DNA from: Thermoplasmata archaeon
GTDB taxonomy: Archaea > Thermoplasmatota > Thermoplasmata > Lutacidiplasmatales > UBA184
DNA: 17,975 nucleotides
Assembly: GCA_030044695.1 (NCBI GenBank)
Contig: JASIDM010000034.1
Location: forward strand, 1 to 17,975
Direction of reading: 5' to 3'
The notes under the pieces are model-generated. The model made no database searches. It saw nothing but the letters and a program-made list of their open reading frames with translations, and had not been told where the DNA came from. The position numbers and the translations under genes are program-made. How positions within the stretch are numbered: the stretch's first letter is position 1; each line of letters opens with the position of its first letter. Positions 6,898 to 14,643 of the stretch are shown here, piece after piece.

Positions 6898-7824
6898 CTA
6901 GCCTCGGCTCGGGCGCAGGGGCGCGACGGACGGCGCGCGGATCGTCGGCCGGTAGCTCGGGTCCGGCCGGATCGCCCGGAGGCGGCGGATCCGCTCCGCG
7001 ATCGGCGGGTGGGTCGAGAACAGGCCCGAGAGGCCCCCGCCCCGCAGGGGGTTCACGATGTACAGGCTCGCCTGGGCCGGCGAGCCGACGGCGAGCGGCC
7101 GCCGCCGGTTCGCGGTCTCGAGCTTGGCGAGGGCCGACGCGAGCGCCTCGGGGTCCCCGAGCGTCCGGGCGCCGACGTCGTCCGCGCGGTACTCCCGGGT
7201 CCGCGAGATCGCCAGGCGGATCAGGATCGCGGCGATCGGCGCGGTCACCGCCGCCACGACCAGGACGAGCGGGTTGACCTGGCGACCGCGGCCCCCGCCG
7301 AAGAGCGACGAGAAGATCAGGATCTGAGCGGCGTACGAGATCGCCCCGGCGAGGGTCGCCGCGATCGTCATGACGAGCACGTCGCGGTCCCGGACGTGCG
7401 CGAGCTCGTGGGCGAGCACGCCCCGTAGCTCGCGATCGTCGACGAGCCCGAGCAACCCCTCCGTCGCCGCCACGATGGCGTGCCGCTCGTCGCGGCCGGT
7501 GGCGAAGGCGTTCGGCGTGGGGCTGGGGACCAGGGCGAGCCGCGGCGCGACGAGGCCGAACCTTGGCGCGAGCTCCTCGACCGCCTTGGCGAGACGGGGC
7601 GCCTCCGCCGGCGTGACGATCTTGGCGTGCGTCGACCAGAGCACGAGGCGGTCGCTCGCGAAGTAGGCGACGAGGTTGAGCACCAGGGAGAGGCCGAGGG
7701 CCACGACGAGGCCGGCGAGGAACGACCCGAAGACGAACTCCCCGACCAGCCCGCCGATCAGGACGAACAGGGCGGCGACGGCGGCGAACAGCGCCGCGGT
7801 CTTGGCGGAGGAACCGGCGATCAC
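6898..7824 (-). CDS. htpX: HtpX-type membrane zinc metalloprotease
   Basis: M48-family integral membrane protease that takes part in membrane protein quality control. The protein has 308 residues. Two hydrophobic segments lie at about 8-28 and 33-55, followed by a cytoplasmic catalytic part with HELAH at 139-143 (zinc-binding His139 and His143, catalytic Glu140). Two more hydrophobic segments lie at about 150-175 and 185-206, and the third zinc ligand is Glu211 in TREYRADDVGA. A conserved THPPIAERIRRL block follows near 267-278. PTPNAFATG (102-110) is also typical of HtpX. The start is GTG at 7824, about 30 bases downstream of a TATA-like patch. It is followed within 9 bases by the zinc-ribbon gene, its likely operon partner. 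Confidence 0.95.
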   Translation of the reverse strand: MIAGSSAKTAALFAAVAALFVLIGGLVGEFVFGSFLAGLVVALGLSLVLNLVAYFASDRLVLWSTHAKIVTPAEAPRLAKAVEELAPRFGLVAPRLALVPSPTPNAFATGRDERHAIVAATEGLLGLVDDRELRGVLAHELAHVRDRDVLVMTIAATLAGAISYAAQILIFSSLFGGGRGRQVNPLVLVVAAVTAPIAAILIRLAISRTREYRADDVGARTLGDPEALASALAKLETANRRRPLAVGSPAQASLYIVNPLRGGGLSGLFSTHPPIAERIRRLRAIRPDPSYRPTIRAPSVAPLRPSRG

Positions 7825-7851
7825 GGACGCCCGCGCAAGTCACCGAGGGGG

Positions 7852-7861
7852 CCCGTAAAAC
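7852..7861 (-). promoter_or_regulatory. TATA-like box (CGTTTTACGG) for htpX
   Basis: This is an AT-rich decamer on the minus strand in the 58-base gap between tiaS and htpX, centred about 32 bases before the htpX GTG at 7824. It is the only such patch in the gap and marks htpX as the first gene of a separate htpX-zinc ribbon transcript. Confidence 0.5.
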
Positions 7862-7882
7862 GTCTGCTTCGCGCCGCCGTGC

Positions 7883-9181
7883 TCACGGGGCCAGCGGGGC
7901 CAGGTGCCGCCGGGCGGACGGGGTCGGATGGTAGACCCCGGGGCTCACCGCGCGGGGCAACGCGGTCCGACGGGCCGCTTCGGGCGGGAGCCGCGCCCGG
8001 CAGCCGTCGCAGCGCCAGCCGCGTCCCGCGCCGAGGGAGCGGGTGGTCCGTCCGCAGTCGGGGCAGCTCGGAGGGTGGGTCCGGTCGACGCGGGCCAGTC
8101 GCCCCACCCGGATCCCCTCGAGTCGGAACCCGCCGGTGCGGCTCCCGCTGCCCCAGACGGTGACCCGGTCCCCGGGCAGGAGCCGTCGCGCGACGTCCGG
8201 GAGCGTCTTGGTCGGCTCGAAGGCGAGGCACCGCAGCTCCTCCCCGTGGGGATCGAGGACGTCGAGGCGGACATGGCCGCCGGCAAGCCGGCGGACCGGG
8301 CGCAGCACCGAGCCCGAGATGATCCCGCTACGGTAGCCGTGGAGGTCGGCGACGCGCCGCCGAGCGAGGTGGTCACCGGTCCCCTGGTTGGTCCGGAACA
8401 GCATCCAGCGGCGGAACGGCTCGGAGCGGATCGCGGCCCGCGCGGCGAGGGCCGCCGCCGGGCGGGTCGCGCGGAGACCGAAGAGGATCGGGCAGGCGGT
8501 GTGAGGCGCCACGAGGACCCGTCCCGTGCGGGGGTCGTGGCACAGGAACAGCTCCGGATGGGCCGCCTGGGCGGCGCGGACGCTCTCGCCGGAGACGACG
8601 CGCGGGGTTCCCCAGCGATCGGGCGGCCGGTAGGCGATCAGCTCCCACGTCGCCCGGGTCCCCGGCCAGGCGATCGCCGCCGACGCCCCGATGAGGCCCC
8701 GACGGCCCCCACGGACGCGCACGATCGCTCCGGCGCGCCGCAGCGCCGGCTCGGTCTCGCGGAGGCGCACGCGCTCGCGTACGGCGTTCCAGTAGAGCTC
8801 CGCGGGCAGGGGACCGCGGACGGCGACCAGCGCCGGGTCGGTCCCCCGCTCGCGGGCCGAGTGCCGCTCCACCGCCTCCCACGCGTCCGCGACGAACCGA
8901 ACGGCCTCCGCCTCGGAGAGCTCCCGCCCGCGGGGGTACGCGACGACGGGGCGGCCGTCGAGCTCGCCGACGGGGGCCGGCGCGCCGGTGCCGTGCCCGA
9001 TCCGCAGCGCGAGCGCCGCGTTCCCCCGGGTCTTCCAGGGGACGTTCGGGTTCAGGCGCACGAGATGGGGCTCGCCGATCAGGTCGAGCCCGTCGCGGCC
9101 CGCGACGGCCGCCAGCTCGGTGAGCAACCAGGTGGTGCAGCCGCCGCGGGGGCTGTCGGTGTCGTCGATCCCGACGCGCAC
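7883..9181 (-). CDS. tiaS: tRNA(Ile2) 2-agmatinylcytidine synthetase
   Basis: Archaeal enzyme that attaches agmatine to C34 of the CAU-anticodon tRNA-Ile2, making it read AUA; it uses ATP. The 432-residue protein begins VGIDDTDSPRGGCTTWL (from residue 3), the family's N-terminal signature, followed by VRLNPNVPWKTRGNAALAL (41-59). A FLD-like middle part follows, then an OB-fold region around 310-365 and a C4 zinc ribbon with Cys373, Cys376, Cys391 and Cys394. I chose GTG at 9181 because the conserved motif starts two residues later. The open frame continues to 9502, but that part overlaps korB and has no family similarity. The gene lies 35 bases after the korB stop without a promoter-like patch, so it is probably read from the korA promoter. 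Confidence 0.93.
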   Translation of the reverse strand: MRVGIDDTDSPRGGCTTWLLTELAAVAGRDGLDLIGEPHLVRLNPNVPWKTRGNAALALRIGHGTGAPAPVGELDGRPVVAYPRGRELSEAEAVRFVADAWEAVERHSARERGTDPALVAVRGPLPAELYWNAVRERVRLRETEPALRRAGAIVRVRGGRRGLIGASAAIAWPGTRATWELIAYRPPDRWGTPRVVSGESVRAAQAAHPELFLCHDPRTGRVLVAPHTACPILFGLRATRPAAALAARAAIRSEPFRRWMLFRTNQGTGDHLARRRVADLHGYRSGIISGSVLRPVRRLAGGHVRLDVLDPHGEELRCLAFEPTKTLPDVARRLLPGDRVTVWGSGSRTGGFRLEGIRVGRLARVDRTHPPSCPDCGRTTRSLGAGRGWRCDGCRARLPPEAARRTALPRAVSPGVYHPTPSARRHLAPLAP

Positions 9182-9216
9182 GGTCCCCGTCGCGCGGCGC
9201 GCCGCCCGCCGCGGCG

Positions 9217-10086
9217 CTAGGCGAGGGCGGCGAGGAGCTTCTCGTACTGCGCCCGGTTCGACCCGACGTCGATCGCCGACCGCGCCGGGCCCGGCCGCTC
9301 GCCGAGGAGCTTGACCTCGAGCCCCTCGCGCTCGGTGTCCGCGGGGCGGTGGAGCACGCCGACGGGCAGGCGTCCCTGGTCGATCTGGTCGAGGCAGAGG
9401 CCGAACATCTTGCGCCGGTCGGTCGGGTCGTAGCCGGGGAGCGTCTGGACGTCGACGACCTTCTCCCGCCAGAGCTTGTAGGTGTCGTTGTAGGTGACGC
9501 ACGGCGACAGGTCCTCGACGAAGGCGAACCCGCGGCCCTCGCGGTTGAACCGCAGCGCCTCCTCGAGGATCGCCGTCATCGCCTTCGGGTCCCCGGAGAA
9601 CGTCCGGGCGATGAAGTTCGGCGCCGGCACGGAGAGCGCCGTCAGGATCGCGTGGAACGGCGGCTCGACGTTCCCCTCGAAGCCGATCTGGCTCGTCGGG
9701 GACGCCTGGCCCTTGGTGAGCCCGTAGGTCTCGTTGTTCATGACGAGGTAGAGGATCGAGGCGTTCTTCTTGAACGCGTGGACGAAGTGGCCCATCCCGA
9801 TAGCGTAGCCGTCCCCGTCGCCCCCGGCGGCGACGACGGTGAGCGCCGGGTTCGCGAGCTTGACGCCGACGGCCTGGGCGAGCAGGCGGCCGTGCAGGGC
9901 GTGGATGCCGTTGATCTCCAGGAAGTTGTGGATCGAGCCGGAGCAGCCGATCCCGCCGACGAGGACCAGCTCATGGGTCGGGATCTTGAGGTTCGCGGCG
10001 GCCCGCTTCACGGCAGCGAGGACGCCGAAGTCCCCGCAGCCGGGGCACCAGATCGGCTGGACCGGCTTCGCGGACCGCGCGGGCAC
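9217..10086 (-). CDS. korB: 2-oxoacid:ferredoxin oxidoreductase, beta subunit
   Basis: Thiamine-diphosphate subunit of a ferredoxin-reducing 2-oxoacid dehydrogenase that makes acyl-CoA and CO2 from 2-oxoglutarate, pyruvate or similar acids. It has 289 residues. The [4Fe-4S] ligands fit the archaeal two-subunit type: CPGC gives Cys14 and Cys17, GIGC gives Cys48, and SPCVTYN gives Cys196. The TPP/Mg site is GGDGDGYAIGMGH (88-100) plus NNETYGLTKGQASPTS (117-132). Residue 51 is Ser, where by hand alignment the Sulfolobus enzyme has a Lys linked to 2-oxoglutarate binding, so substrate preference is open. GTG at 10086 is two bases after the korA stop and is preceded by AGGAGG and GAGGT on the minus strand, good ribosome-binding sites. 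The frame extends upstream to 10761 only as a shadow of korA. Confidence 0.93.
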   Translation of the reverse strand: MPARSAKPVQPIWCPGCGDFGVLAAVKRAAANLKIPTHELVLVGGIGCSGSIHNFLEINGIHALHGRLLAQAVGVKLANPALTVVAAGGDGDGYAIGMGHFVHAFKKNASILYLVMNNETYGLTKGQASPTSQIGFEGNVEPPFHAILTALSVPAPNFIARTFSGDPKAMTAILEEALRFNREGRGFAFVEDLSPCVTYNDTYKLWREKVVDVQTLPGYDPTDRRKMFGLCLDQIDQGRLPVGVLHRPADTEREGLEVKLLGERPGPARSAIDVGSNRAQYEKLLAALA

Positions 10087-10088
10087 GG

Positions 10089-11882
10089 CTACCTCGCCTC
10101 CTGGATCCCCGCGACGATCTCGGGGGCCCGGAACGACGCGCCGTCGTACTTCAGGATCGAGCGGAGCTTGGCGTGGTGCCAGGGGAGGGCGGCGCGGACG
10201 AGGTTCGCGAACTGGCCCGTGTAGTTGTGCTCGACGACGTACGCCGCGTCCACCGACGCGAGGAACGGATCGAGCTCGTGGGCCGGGACCGGGAACACCG
10301 TGCGGGCCTGGTAGTAGCGCGACGCGATCCCCCGCGCGGCGAGGAGGCGCTGCGCCTCCAGGATCGGCCCGGAGGTGCTCCCGAAGCCGACGACGCCGAT
10401 CTTCGCCCCGGCGGGACCGAACAGCCGGCCGGCGGGCAGCTCCTCCCGGGCCCGGACCATCTTCTCCATCCGGTGCCGCATCATCTTGCGGCGGTTCACC
10501 GGGTCCACGGAGACGTGGCCCCACTCGTCGTGCTCGTTGCCCGTCACCTCGCTCCAGAGCCCGGGGGTCCCCGGGGGCGCCCAGGGGGTCACCCCGTCCT
10601 CGTGGACGGCGTAGACCCGGTACTCCTCCAGCGCCGCGGCCTGGGCCTCCGAGAGGCGGGCGCCGCGGTCGACCTTGGCGTGGGCGAGCTCGAACCGGGC
10701 GCACGTCGTGGTGTTCTGGCAGAGCGCCTGGTCGAGCAGCAGGATCACGGGCAGCCGCCACCGTTCGGCGAGGTTCAGCGCCTCGATGGTGAGGTCGAAG
10801 CAGTCGACGGGGTCCGCCGGCGCGACGATGAACCGGGGGAACTCCCCGTGCCCGAGGTGCGCGAGGTGGGCGAGGTCGGACTGCTCGTGGCGGGTCGGCT
10901 CGCCCGTCGACGGCCCGACCCGTTGGCAGTCGGCAACGAGGACCGGGATCTCCGCGGCGCCCGCGTGGCCGATCCCCTCGGTCATCAGCGAGAGCCCCGG
11001 CCCGCTCGTGCTCGTCATCGCCCGGGCGCCCGCGTAGGACGCGCCGAGGACCATGTTGATCGCCGCCAGCTCGTCCTCGGCCTGGCGCACGACGCCGCCG
11101 AGGGGGGGAAGGTACCGTTGCAGGTACTCCATCACCTCCGTCGCGGGGGTGATCGGATAGCCCGCGAAGAAGCGGCCTCCGCCGACGGTGAAGCCGAGGG
11201 CGACCGCCTGGTTGCCCGTCGTCAGGATAAGGTCGTGGGCGTCGCCCTCGACGACCGAGAACCGGTCCGCGACGCCGGCCGCCTCCTGGGCGGCCTTGCG
11301 CCCGATCTCGAGCGCCTTCAGGTTCTTGTCGAGCGCTTCGGCCCCGCGCCGGCGGAACCGATCCTCGATCACGCCCCGCGTCAGGGCGGCGTCGAACCCG
11401 AAGATCACCGAGAGCGCCCCGTACGCCGCCGTGTTCTTGAAGATCGGCTGGCCGAGCGGGCCTCCGACGAGGGTGGCGAACGGGAAGCCGGCCGAGTTCG
11501 GCAGCTCGGAACGGAACGAGGTGGAATCGTAGAGGATGAAGCCGTGGGGGGCGAGCTCGGGCCGCCCGAGGTCGATCGCCTGCTGGTCGAAGGCGACGAG
11601 CACATCGACCTGGGCCTTCACCGCTGAGGTCGGCTCCCGGCTCGCGCGGACGGAGGCGTCGGCGTGGCCGCCCCGAATGCGCGAGAGGACGTTGCGCGAG
11701 GTGTAGACGTAGAGCCCCCGCTGGCGGAAGTACCGCCCGAGCAGGTCGCTGACCGTCAGGGTGCCGTCGCCGCCCTGGCCACCGATCATCACGGAGACGT
11801 CGGCGAGCTCGATCGGGGCGGTTCGGCGCTCGGCGGGCGTTTCGCTCGCGAGCGGGGCCGAGCGCGGCGCGGAGGTGCTCAT
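10089..11882 (-). CDS. korA: 2-oxoacid:ferredoxin oxidoreductase, fused gamma-alpha subunit
   Basis: Large partner of the beta subunit above. The 597-residue length is that of the archaeal gamma-alpha fusion. The gamma domain occupies about 28-200, with GGQGGDG at 34-40, RIRGGHADASVR at 69-79 and the GQPIFKNTAAYGAL block near 144-156. A linker leads to the alpha domain, which starts near 213 with TTGNQAVALG and carries YPITPATEVMEYL, the family YPITP motif at 242-246. Further family blocks are AEDELAAINMVLGASYAGAR, TSTSGPGLSLMTEG and GPSTGEPTRHEQSDL. The C-terminal part includes VVEHNYTGQFANLVR. ATG at 11882 follows a short leader behind a TATA-like GTTAAATA. The two-subunit form needs no separate delta subunit; a ferredoxin acceptor is not encoded in the window. 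Confidence 0.93.
   Translation of the reverse strand: MSTSAPRSAPLASETPAERRTAPIELADVSVMIGGQGGDGTLTVSDLLGRYFRQRGLYVYTSRNVLSRIRGGHADASVRASREPTSAVKAQVDVLVAFDQQAIDLGRPELAPHGFILYDSTSFRSELPNSAGFPFATLVGGPLGQPIFKNTAAYGALSVIFGFDAALTRGVIEDRFRRRGAEALDKNLKALEIGRKAAQEAAGVADRFSVVEGDAHDLILTTGNQAVALGFTVGGGRFFAGYPITPATEVMEYLQRYLPPLGGVVRQAEDELAAINMVLGASYAGARAMTSTSGPGLSLMTEGIGHAGAAEIPVLVADCQRVGPSTGEPTRHEQSDLAHLAHLGHGEFPRFIVAPADPVDCFDLTIEALNLAERWRLPVILLLDQALCQNTTTCARFELAHAKVDRGARLSEAQAAALEEYRVYAVHEDGVTPWAPPGTPGLWSEVTGNEHDEWGHVSVDPVNRRKMMRHRMEKMVRAREELPAGRLFGPAGAKIGVVGFGSTSGPILEAQRLLAARGIASRYYQARTVFPVPAHELDPFLASVDAAYVVEHNYTGQFANLVRAALPWHHAKLRSILKYDGASFRAPEIVAGIQEAR
10091..10102 (-). promoter_or_regulatory. Strong Shine-Dalgarno region for korB
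   Basis: Minus-strand AGGAGG (10097-10102) and GAGGT (10091-10095) lie 10 and 4 bases before the korB GTG at 10086, partly inside the korA stop region. They settle the GTG start and indicate reinitiation within the korAB transcript. Confidence 0.6.
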
Positions 11883-11934
11883 CGTGGGGATCCGGGCGCG
11901 AGGGGCTCGCGCCCGCTAGTTCGAGGGGAGCAGT

Positions 11935-11942
11935 GTATTTAA
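11935..11942 (-). promoter_or_regulatory. TATA-like box (GTTAAATA) for korA-korB-tiaS
   Basis: Minus-strand GTTAAATA is the most AT-rich patch of the 221-base gap between korA and leuA. It lies about 56 bases upstream of the korA ATG, which would give a leader of about 30 nucleotides, unlike the near-leaderless genes elsewhere in the window. Confidence 0.55.
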
Positions 11943-11989
11943 CGGACGGCCCGGGCCGGAGGCTCCCGGCGGTCCCGGAACCCCCCCGC

Positions 11990-12015
11990 GGAGCGGCGTC
12001 GACCGCGTCCGCTCC
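11990..12015. repeat. Inverted repeat in the korA-leuA divergent region
   Basis: GGAGCGG (11990-11996) and CCGCTCC (12009-12015) form perfect 7-base arms around a 12-base spacer, between the two divergent TATA-like boxes. It could be an operator, but in DNA this GC-rich such arms arise easily by chance. Confidence 0.25.
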
Positions 12016-12073
12016 CCGGGGGCGGCGCGGCGGCGAGGGCCACGCTCCCGGGCGTCGGCCGCGCTGTCGCTAC

Positions 12074-12081
12074 GCTTTAAG
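12074..12081 (+). promoter_or_regulatory. TATA-like box (GCTTTAAG) for the leu-type operon
   Basis: AT-rich patch centred about 27 bases upstream of the leuA ATG at 12104, the spacing expected for a leaderless archaeal transcript. It also argues against the longer open frame that starts at 11933. Confidence 0.6.
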
Positions 12082-12103
12082 CCGCCCGGGTCCTCGAACG
12101 GAC

Positions 12104-13351
12104 ATGGAGGAGGCCCGCCTGGTCGAGGACTACCACCCCGAGACCGCGGGCCAGCGTCACCTCCCCGAGCGCCTCGTCCTGTGGGACGAGACCCTGCGGG
12201 ACGGCGAACAGTCCCCGGGGGTCCGCTTCTCGCCGGAGGAGAAGCTGCGGATCGCCGAGCTGCTCTCGGAGGTCGGGGTCTCCGTGATCAACGCCGGGAT
12301 CCCGGTCGTTTCCGCCGAGGAGGCCAGGGCGGTCCGTCGCGTCGCCGAGGCGGGGCTCTCGGCGAAGATCCTCGCGGCGGCCCGCACCGTCCCTCGGGAC
12401 GTCGAGGCGGTCATCGACTCCGGGGCGACCCACATCGCCGTCTTCGTCGCCGCGAGCCAGGTCCACCTGCGGTTCAAGCTGAAGATGACCCCCGAGGAGG
12501 TGCTGCAGGCGTCGCTCGCCTCCGTGCGTCGCGCCAAGGACGCCGGCCTGCACGTCGCCTTCGTCACCGAGGATACCGTCCGGGCGCCGTTCGAGTTCGT
12601 CGAGCGGCTCTACCGCGCGGTCCAGGACGCCGGCGCCGACCGGCTGGTCGTCGCGGACACCGTCGGGGTGATGACCCCGCTCACGTTCCGGTGGTACCTG
12701 GGCGAGTTCGTCCGCCGGGTCCGGCCCCGGGACCTCTCGGTCCACTGCCACAACGACTTCGGCATGGCGACGGCGAACACCCTCACGGCCGTCGAGATGG
12801 GCGCCTCCGCCCCCCATGTCTGCGTCAACGGCCTCGGCGAGCGGGCCGGGAACGCCGCGCTCGAGGAGGTCGTCCTGGCGCTGGAGACGCTCTACGGCTA
12901 CCGGACGGGGATCCGGACCGATCGCCTGTACGAGCTCTCCCGCCTCGTCGAGGAGTGCTCGGGGGTCCCGCTCGCCCCGAACAAGGCGCTCGTCGGCTAC
13001 AACGCCTTCTCCCACGAGGCCGGCATCCATACCCACGGCGTCCTCGCCCACACCCTCACCTACGAGCCGCTGCAGCCGGAGTCGGTCGGGCGCCAGCGGG
13101 CGATGATCCTCGGCAAGCACACCGGCCGGGCGGCGGTCGTGGAGAAGCTCCGGGAGCGGGGGGTCGTCGCCCCGGACGCGACGGTCGTCGACCTGCTCGC
13201 GCGGCTCAAGGAGGGCGCCGAGTCCCGATCCAAGGAGGAGACCCAGCGGTTCCTGGAGGCGTACCGGGCGCGGTTCGAGCGACCCGGCCTCTCCGACGAG
13301 GAGTTCTGGATGCTCGCGGACGCCGTGGGGATCCGGGCGGTGAAGGCGTGA
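12104..13351 (+). CDS. leuA: 2-isopropylmalate/homocitrate synthase family protein (short form)
   Basis: Claisen-type condensation of acetyl-CoA with a 2-oxoacid, the first step of leucine, lysine (AAA) or 2-oxoacid elongation pathways. DRE-TIM metallolyase motifs: DETLRDGEQSPGV at 28-40, HVFIATS-like VFVAASQVHLRFKLKM at 113-128, the metal-binding SVHCHNDFGMA with His214 and His216, GLGERAGN at 243-250 and LGKHTGRAAV near residue 340. At 415 residues it lacks the C-terminal LeuA regulatory (dimer) domain of typical isopropylmalate synthases near 500 aa, resembling in length AksA and homocitrate synthases. I infer 2-isopropylmalate from the leuCDB genes that follow, but homocitrate or (R)-citramalate remains possible. 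ATG at 12104 sits 27 bases after a TATA-like box; the stop overlaps the leuC GTG. Confidence 0.85.
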   Translation: MEEARLVEDYHPETAGQRHLPERLVLWDETLRDGEQSPGVRFSPEEKLRIAELLSEVGVSVINAGIPVVSAEEARAVRRVAEAGLSAKILAAARTVPRDVEAVIDSGATHIAVFVAASQVHLRFKLKMTPEEVLQASLASVRRAKDAGLHVAFVTEDTVRAPFEFVERLYRAVQDAGADRLVVADTVGVMTPLTFRWYLGEFVRRVRPRDLSVHCHNDFGMATANTLTAVEMGASAPHVCVNGLGERAGNAALEEVVLALETLYGYRTGIRTDRLYELSRLVEECSGVPLAPNKALVGYNAFSHEAGIHTHGVLAHTLTYEPLQPESVGRQRAMILGKHTGRAAVVEKLRERGVVAPDATVVDLLARLKEGAESRSKEETQRFLEAYRARFERPGLSDEEFWMLADAVGIRAVKA

Positions 13352-14631
13352 CGACCCCGCGCGGCAGCGGCGCGACGCTCGCCGAGAAGATCCTGGCCCG
13401 CTCGGGCGGGCTCGAGCGGGCCGTCCCCGGCCAGATCGTCGAGGGGCGCGTCGACCTCGCCATGATGCACGAGCAGGGCGCGCAGACCGTGGCGCCGTTC
13501 CACCAGATGGGGGCGACGCGCGTCTGGGACCCGGACCGCGTAGTGATCGCGATCGACCACTGGGTCCCCGCCTCGACCGAGGGGGCAGCCGTGCTGCATC
13601 GGATCCTGCGGAAGTTCGCCGAGGAGGTCGACCTCCGCCACTTCTACGACGTCGGGCGCCACGGGATCTGCCACCAGATCCTCGCGGAGGACGGGTGGGT
13701 CGTCCCGGGGGACCTCGCCGTGGGGACCGACTCCCACACCAACATGCTCGGGGCGATGGGGGCCGTCGCGACCGGCATCGGGCCGACGGAGATGGCGGCG
13801 GTCCTCGCCCTCGGGCGCCTCTGGCTGAAGGTCCCGCCGACGATCTCCGTGCGGGTGAAGGGCCGCTTCGGCCCCGGGGTGACGGCAAAGGACCTCGTCC
13901 TGCGGATCCTCGGGGAGGTCCGCACGACCGGGGCCCAGTACCGGGCCGTCGAGTTCGCCGGGCCGACGGTCGAGCGGCTGTCGATGCCCGAGCGGTTCAC
14001 GATCTGCAACATGACCACGGAGATGGGCGCGAAGACCGGCATGGTCGCCCCCGACGCGACGACGGCCGAGTTCCTCGCCCCGATCGCCAAGCATCCGATG
14101 CGCCCGCTGCTCCCGGACCCGGACGCGACGTACGAGCGGACCGTGGAGGTCGACGTCGACGGGATGCCGCCGATGGTCGCCTGCCCGTACTCCCCGGACA
14201 ACGTCCGCCCGCTGCCGGAGGTCGCCCGCGAGCACGTCCGCATCGACCAGGCGTTCCTGGGCTCGTGCACGAACGCCCGGATCGAGGACCTGCGCGAGGG
14301 GGCGGCGCTCATGCGCGGGCGCAAGGTCGCCCGGGGCGTCCGGTTCATCGTCTCGCCCGCGTCGACGAAGATCTACGAGCAGTGCCTGAAGGAGGGGATC
14401 GTGGAGGTCTTCACCGAGGCCGGCGCGGTGTTCACGAACTCGAGCTGCTCGGCCTGCTTCGGCGGGAACATGGGGATCCTCGCCCCCGAGGAGGCGTGCG
14501 CCTCCTCGTCGAACCGCAACTTCCCCGGGCGGATGGGCGCCAAGGAGGCCCGGATCTACCTCATGTCGCCGGCGGCCGTGGTGGCGAGCGCCGTCGAGGG
14601 GGAGGTCGCCGACCCCCGGGCCCTGGCCTAG
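13348..14631 (+). CDS. leuC: 3-isopropylmalate dehydratase, large subunit (homoaconitase family)
   Basis: Aconitase-family large subunit of the archaeal two-subunit type, isomerising 2- to 3-isopropylmalate (or homocitrate to homoisocitrate). It has 427 residues, the normal archaeal length. The [4Fe-4S] ligands are Cys307 in GSCTNAR and Cys367/Cys370 in CSACFGGNMG; the usual CLGGH reads CFGGN here, so the conserved His is Asn374. GTDSHTNMLGAMGAVATGIG (127-146) is a strong family block. The start is GTG at 13348, overlapping the leuA stop (GTGA), with a GGTGA Shine-Dalgarno at 13339-13343. The frame continues upstream to 12181 only as a shadow of leuA. Substrate is inferred from the neighbouring leuD and leuB. 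Confidence 0.9.
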   Translation: MTTPRGSGATLAEKILARSGGLERAVPGQIVEGRVDLAMMHEQGAQTVAPFHQMGATRVWDPDRVVIAIDHWVPASTEGAAVLHRILRKFAEEVDLRHFYDVGRHGICHQILAEDGWVVPGDLAVGTDSHTNMLGAMGAVATGIGPTEMAAVLALGRLWLKVPPTISVRVKGRFGPGVTAKDLVLRILGEVRTTGAQYRAVEFAGPTVERLSMPERFTICNMTTEMGAKTGMVAPDATTAEFLAPIAKHPMRPLLPDPDATYERTVEVDVDGMPPMVACPYSPDNVRPLPEVAREHVRIDQAFLGSCTNARIEDLREGAALMRGRKVARGVRFIVSPASTKIYEQCLKEGIVEVFTEAGAVFTNSSCSACFGGNMGILAPEEACASSSNRNFPGRMGAKEARIYLMSPAAVVASAVEGEVADPRALA

Positions 14632-14634
14632 GAG
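14630..14634 (+). promoter_or_regulatory. Shine-Dalgarno (AGGAG) for leuD
   Basis: AGGAG overlaps the leuC stop codon and lies 9 bases before the leuD GTG at 14644, fixing that start and showing SD-led translation of an internal operon gene. Confidence 0.6.
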
Positions 14635-14643
14635 CGTCGCGCC

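Noticed and set aside
5554..7428. A 624-codon plus-strand open frame
   Set aside because: It crosses hisS, the zinc-ribbon gene and part of htpX on the opposite strand and is Arg/Gly-rich without any domain.
9182..9502. N-terminal extension of tiaS
   Set aside because: The frame stays open but overlaps korB out of phase, and the family signature starts right after the GTG at 9181.
10087..10761. N-terminal extension of korB into korA
   Set aside because: Out-of-phase shadow of korA; a strong Shine-Dalgarno and the conserved CPGC motif fix the start at 10086.
10173..11627. A 484-codon plus-strand open frame opposite korA
   Set aside because: Antisense to a well-conserved subunit; composition is typical of GC shadow frames.
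11933..12103. Upstream start for leuA adding 57 residues
   Set aside because: The extension has no family similarity and would place the TATA-like box at 12074-12081 inside the coding region.
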